The notes under the pieces were generated by a model that worked only from the letters and a program-made list of their open reading frames with translations, did no database searches and was not told the origin of the DNA. From positions 124,001 to 188,000 of the forward strand of contig NZ_JBGCUE010000001.1 of assembly GCF_041102575.1 (NCBI RefSeq): 64,000 nt of DNA, read 5' to 3'. This document shows positions 61,966 through 64,000 of the stretch, one piece after another. This stretch comes from Tenuifilum sp. 4138str (GTDB taxonomy: Bacteria > Bacteroidota > Bacteroidia > Bacteroidales > Tenuifilaceae). Positions within the stretch are counted from its first letter, which is position 1, and each line of letters starts with the position of its first letter. A program made the translations under genes and the position numbers.

Positions 61966-62319
61966 TTAACCCTCCATAGTTTTAGGTTCAACCTTGGCAT
62001 TGCGTCTTTTCTGAGCAAACTCAACATGATGCTTATCCATCTTCACGGTCAGGAAGCGGATAATACGCTCATCGCGACGGTACTGGGTTTCCAGCTTATC
62101 AATCAATGCACCATCGGCTTTAAACTCAATGAGGTGGTAAAAACCGGTGGTTTTTTTCTGAATGGGGTAGGCCAACTTTCTTAATCCCCAACTCTCTTCA
62201 TGGACAATTTCACCCCCATTCTCGGTGATGAAATCCCTGAACTTGGTAACCGTTTCCTTCATCTGGGCCTCAGACAAAACGGGAGTTGCAATGAAAACGG
62301 TTTCGTACTGATTCAACAT
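61966..62319 (-). CDS. rpsF: 30S ribosomal protein S6
   Basis: The 117-residue product begins [15 protein letters not shown] and contains [20 protein letters not shown], standard S6 marks. It is the first gene of the operon and is read from a very good promoter. Confidence 0.97.
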   Translation of the reverse strand: MLNQYETVFIATPVLSEAQMKETVTKFRDFITENGGEIVHEESWGLRKLAYPIQKKTTGFYHLIEFKADGALIDKLETQYRRDERIIRFLTVKMDKHHVEFAQKRRNAKVEPKTMEG

Positions 62320-62348
62320 AGTTTATTGATTTTATTTAAATTAGCGCG

Positions 62349-62381
62349 CAAATTTAAGTCATTTACCCATAATTGCAAAAC
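62349..62381 (-). promoter_or_regulatory. Promoter of the rpsF-rpsR-rplI operon
   Basis: On the minus strand: TTTG (62381-62378), a 21-base spacer, TAAATTTG (62356-62349), 29 bases before the rpsF ATG. Confidence 0.65.
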
Positions 62382-62397
62382 ATTTTTTTTCATTATC

Positions 62398-62631
62398 ATG
62401 AAAAAAAACGAAAAATTAACCTGCCATTGCAACGGAGTAAGTAAAAAGTCTATTGTTCATGCAATACAAAAAGGCGGGGCAGTTGACATTGCCGATGTAC
62501 AAAGATTTACTCTGGCTGCTACGGGATGTAGGAGGTGTTTTTCGCAGGTTGAGGTAATAGTTAACTCAGAGATAGAAAGGTTAAAATTAGTAGGATTTCA
62601 GCTTAAAATCGATTTCAAGGATAATGCTTAA
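62398..62631 (+). CDS. BFD-like [2Fe-2S]-binding protein
   Basis: A 77-residue protein with Cys9, Cys11, Cys44 and Cys47 in CHCNGV and TGCRRCF, the pattern of bacterioferritin-associated ferredoxin domains. Such proteins carry electrons, for example for iron release. The frame extends far upstream to 62200, but that region is the rpsF gene on the other strand; the ATG at 62398 gives the domain alone. Confidence 0.85.
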   Translation: MKKNEKLTCHCNGVSKKSIVHAIQKGGAVDIADVQRFTLAATGCRRCFSQVEVIVNSEIERLKLVGFQLKIDFKDNA

Positions 62632-62647
62632 TTGCTTTGCTCGCTAT

Positions 62648-63523
62648 TTATTTGGACAGCAAGTCATGAATTCTTGTAAAAAGAATGGCTTTGTTTTGCC
62701 TGTTCGATCGCTGGAGCGCTACCGATGCATTATATATTAGCTGAAGAATAGCCTCCTTATTGTTACAGGGCAGGTAGTAGCTCAGTTCGTCGTCAATTTT
62801 TTGCTGTTTCAAAAAAAGCTCAATTTCCTTTGCGCTGAATAAAGAACCCTGGTTAAATGGGTTGATGTAAAAGAGAATGCTATGTTTTTCCTCGGCAGGC
62901 TCATCGGTGGTTTTCTGGTAATACCTGTCTTTAAAACCTAGAACAAAATTGTGGGGTAAGCTAACGCAGTATATTGGTAAGCCAAGTTTTTGCGCAATAA
63001 TCGCATAGAAGAGAGATAGTATAATTGGCCCGCCCTGTTTCGTCTCTATTAGGGTGTTAATAAAATAGTTTTTGGGAGCAAAGTAGTTTGAGGTATCGGG
63101 TTTATAGCCATGTAATGTGAAAATAACGTGGTTGATGATTTTTACTTTCTCAAGTGCAGTAAGGCTACTGTTAAGTTCTAGCCAAATATCGCGCCTGATC
63201 TTTTCCAATTCCTCGTGAATGGGAGAGGGGTTAAGTTCGGGGTATTGGATTTTAGCTACAAGGATTGTCCCTTGGAGTAAGTCCATTTCTTGCGACTGTG
63301 CCCATTTTTGAAATTCCCCTGCCAGGTAGTTGTACTGAATGGAGTCAATGATGTTCTCAATCCTGCTTTGCAGTAAAGGGTCAGTTGATTTTTCCCATAC
63401 GTTCTCCAGAACAGGAATAACCTCATTTCCCTCCATGATGATTTTTTCTGATACCGTGTTAAACACATTGGTATCAGGATCATCCAGGAGGGAAATGAGC
63501 GATTTTATGTACTTGGCATCCAA
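62648..63523 (-). CDS. SirB1-type transglutaminase-fold protein
   Basis: The 291-residue product has a helical N-terminus (about 1-80) and a transglutaminase-like core (about 90-230) of the SirB1/Transglut_core2 type: NHVIFTLHGYKP, a conserved PIILSLFYAIIAQKLGLPIY and LPHNFVLGF. In SirB1-like proteins the catalytic Cys is often absent, as it seems to be here. The function is unknown. It lies six bases after the nucleoside phosphorylase gene. Confidence 0.82.
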   Translation of the reverse strand: MDAKYIKSLISLLDDPDTNVFNTVSEKIIMEGNEVIPVLENVWEKSTDPLLQSRIENIIDSIQYNYLAGEFQKWAQSQEMDLLQGTILVAKIQYPELNPSPIHEELEKIRRDIWLELNSSLTALEKVKIINHVIFTLHGYKPDTSNYFAPKNYFINTLIETKQGGPIILSLFYAIIAQKLGLPIYCVSLPHNFVLGFKDRYYQKTTDEPAEEKHSILFYINPFNQGSLFSAKEIELFLKQQKIDDELSYYLPCNNKEAILQLIYNASVALQRSNRQNKAILFTRIHDLLSK

Positions 63524-63529
63524 TATGCT

Positions 63530-64000
63530 CTACTCTAACGTTGCTAGTTTGTCCAGTGTTTTCTCAATTAGTGAATTGATATATGGCTTGTAATCCTTTG
63601 TGGCATCTTTGATAACACGATTTGCAATAATTGTGCAAATGGTAACAGCATCGTGGCCAAGCAAGAGCGATAAGCCGTTTATGGCTGAACTTTCCATCTC
63701 AAAGTTGGTTATTTTCCTCCCCTTATAGTTAAAATCAACTATTTTATCGTTCAGCTTAGGATCCGCTAAAGGTAAACGGAGAACGCGCCCCTGCGGGCCA
63801 TAGAACCCTGGCGCTGAAATTGTTACTCCGGGGATGGTGAAATCAGAGAAAAGCTTTACCAGCTTTGGCGACGACTTACAGAAATAAGGCTTAGCGCACT
63901 GTGGGTTCCAACTAGTATGCTTTAGGAATGCTTCTTCCATTTCAAGATCGCTAATATCGTTACGATTGGCATAGAAGTTAAGCAAACCATCAAAACCTAC
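63530..64000 (-). CDS. Nucleoside phosphorylase (uridine phosphorylase-like), truncated by the window edge
   Basis: The frame is still open at base 64000, so the N-terminus lies outside. The visible 156 residues contain TNFEMESSAINGLSLLLGH, the nucleoside-binding FEMES motif of the PNP/UDP family, preceded by ISAPGFYGPQGR. The enzyme splits nucleosides with phosphate; the base preference cannot be read here. First gene of a two-gene unit in the visible part. Confidence 0.88.
   Translation of the reverse strand, partial: VGFDGLLNFYANRNDISDLEMEEAFLKHTSWNPQCAKPYFCKSSPKLVKLFSDFTIPGVTISAPGFYGPQGRVLRLPLADPKLNDKIVDFNYKGRKITNFEMESSAINGLSLLLGHDAVTICTIIANRVIKDATKDYKPYINSLIEKTLDKLATLE

Noticed and set aside
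62200-62397. Upstream extension of the BFD-like frame
   Set aside because: Lies opposite rpsF and its promoter; the ATG at 62398 gives the complete domain.

Overview
The window comes from a Bacteroidota chromosome, most likely an anaerobic, free-living or peptide-eating member of the order Bacteroidales. The evidence is: promoters of the Bacteroidota form (TTTG, about 20 bases, TAnnTTTG) in front of many genes and few Shine-Dalgarno sites; a type IX secretion C-terminal sorting domain; an S46 dipeptidyl-peptidase; the short ProRS; BT_3928-like, DUF4197 and DUF4153 proteins; the fused FtcD; and a rubredoxin. Both ends cut a gene: CTP synthase (pyrG) on the left and a nucleoside phosphorylase on the right. 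No phage, plasmid, insertion sequence or CRISPR array was seen.

Layout. 1-7.8 kb (+): pyrG, yidC, a long repeat-filled gap, then hutI, a DUF4197 lipoprotein and the fused ftcD (lower half of histidine degradation). 7.8-10.8 kb (-): a FadL-like outer-membrane barrel and an odd aromatic/serine-rich lipoprotein. 10.9-21.1 kb (+): proS, a two-gene unit of unknown protein plus M49-like metallopeptidase, a SiaB-like kinase with an Omp85 barrel, an extended SDR, pabB and tilS. 21.1-26.4 kb: an ABC-F ATPase (-), nth (+), a small barrel protein (-), a DUF4153 membrane protein (-), and tRNA-Arg(CCG) (-) whose 3' end lies in a 111-bp tandem duplication. 26.5-29.7 kb: an esterase (+), 1.5 kb of non-coding repeat mosaic, and an RDD protein (+). 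29.7-41 kb: a divergent AroA-like protein and folP-cdaA (-), tmk, a BT_3928-like protein and an S46 peptidase (+), then OsmC and a secreted M6 metalloprotease with a T9SS signal (-). 41.2-46.9 kb (+): LytTR response regulator, propeller-type histidine kinase, C1 peptidase, SiaC-like phosphoprotein. 46.9-55.6 kb: a VTC/DUF4956 operon (-), rubredoxin (+), pepD (-), cysQ (+), a TPR/SpoIIE phosphatase (-) and dnaA (-). 55.6-64 kb: MCE (MlaD) and amidase (-), lptD and ridA (+), rpsF-rpsR-rplI (-), a BFD-like ferredoxin (+), a SirB1-type transglutaminase-fold protein and the nucleoside phosphorylase (-).

How the genes work together. Several genes serve peptide and amino-acid use: secreted M6 protease, S46 DPP7-type peptidase, M49-like and C1 peptidases, Xaa-His dipeptidase PepD, then HutI and FtcD for histidine. 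A second theme is envelope building: YidC, LptD, Omp85, MCE, amidase, FadL-like barrel, lipoproteins. A third is signalling: c-di-AMP cyclase, LytTR/histidine-kinase pair, and the three parts of a SiaABC-like partner switch spread over 39 kb.

The most unusual parts are: the composite intergenic repeats, with the same words in the same order at distant loci; a nested 141-bp inverted repeat near 28.3 kb; the duplicated tRNA tail; the AroA-like protein that lacks several substrate-binding residues; the scattered Sia-like switch; and the VTC/DUF4956 operon. I found no single system I can call new with confidence.
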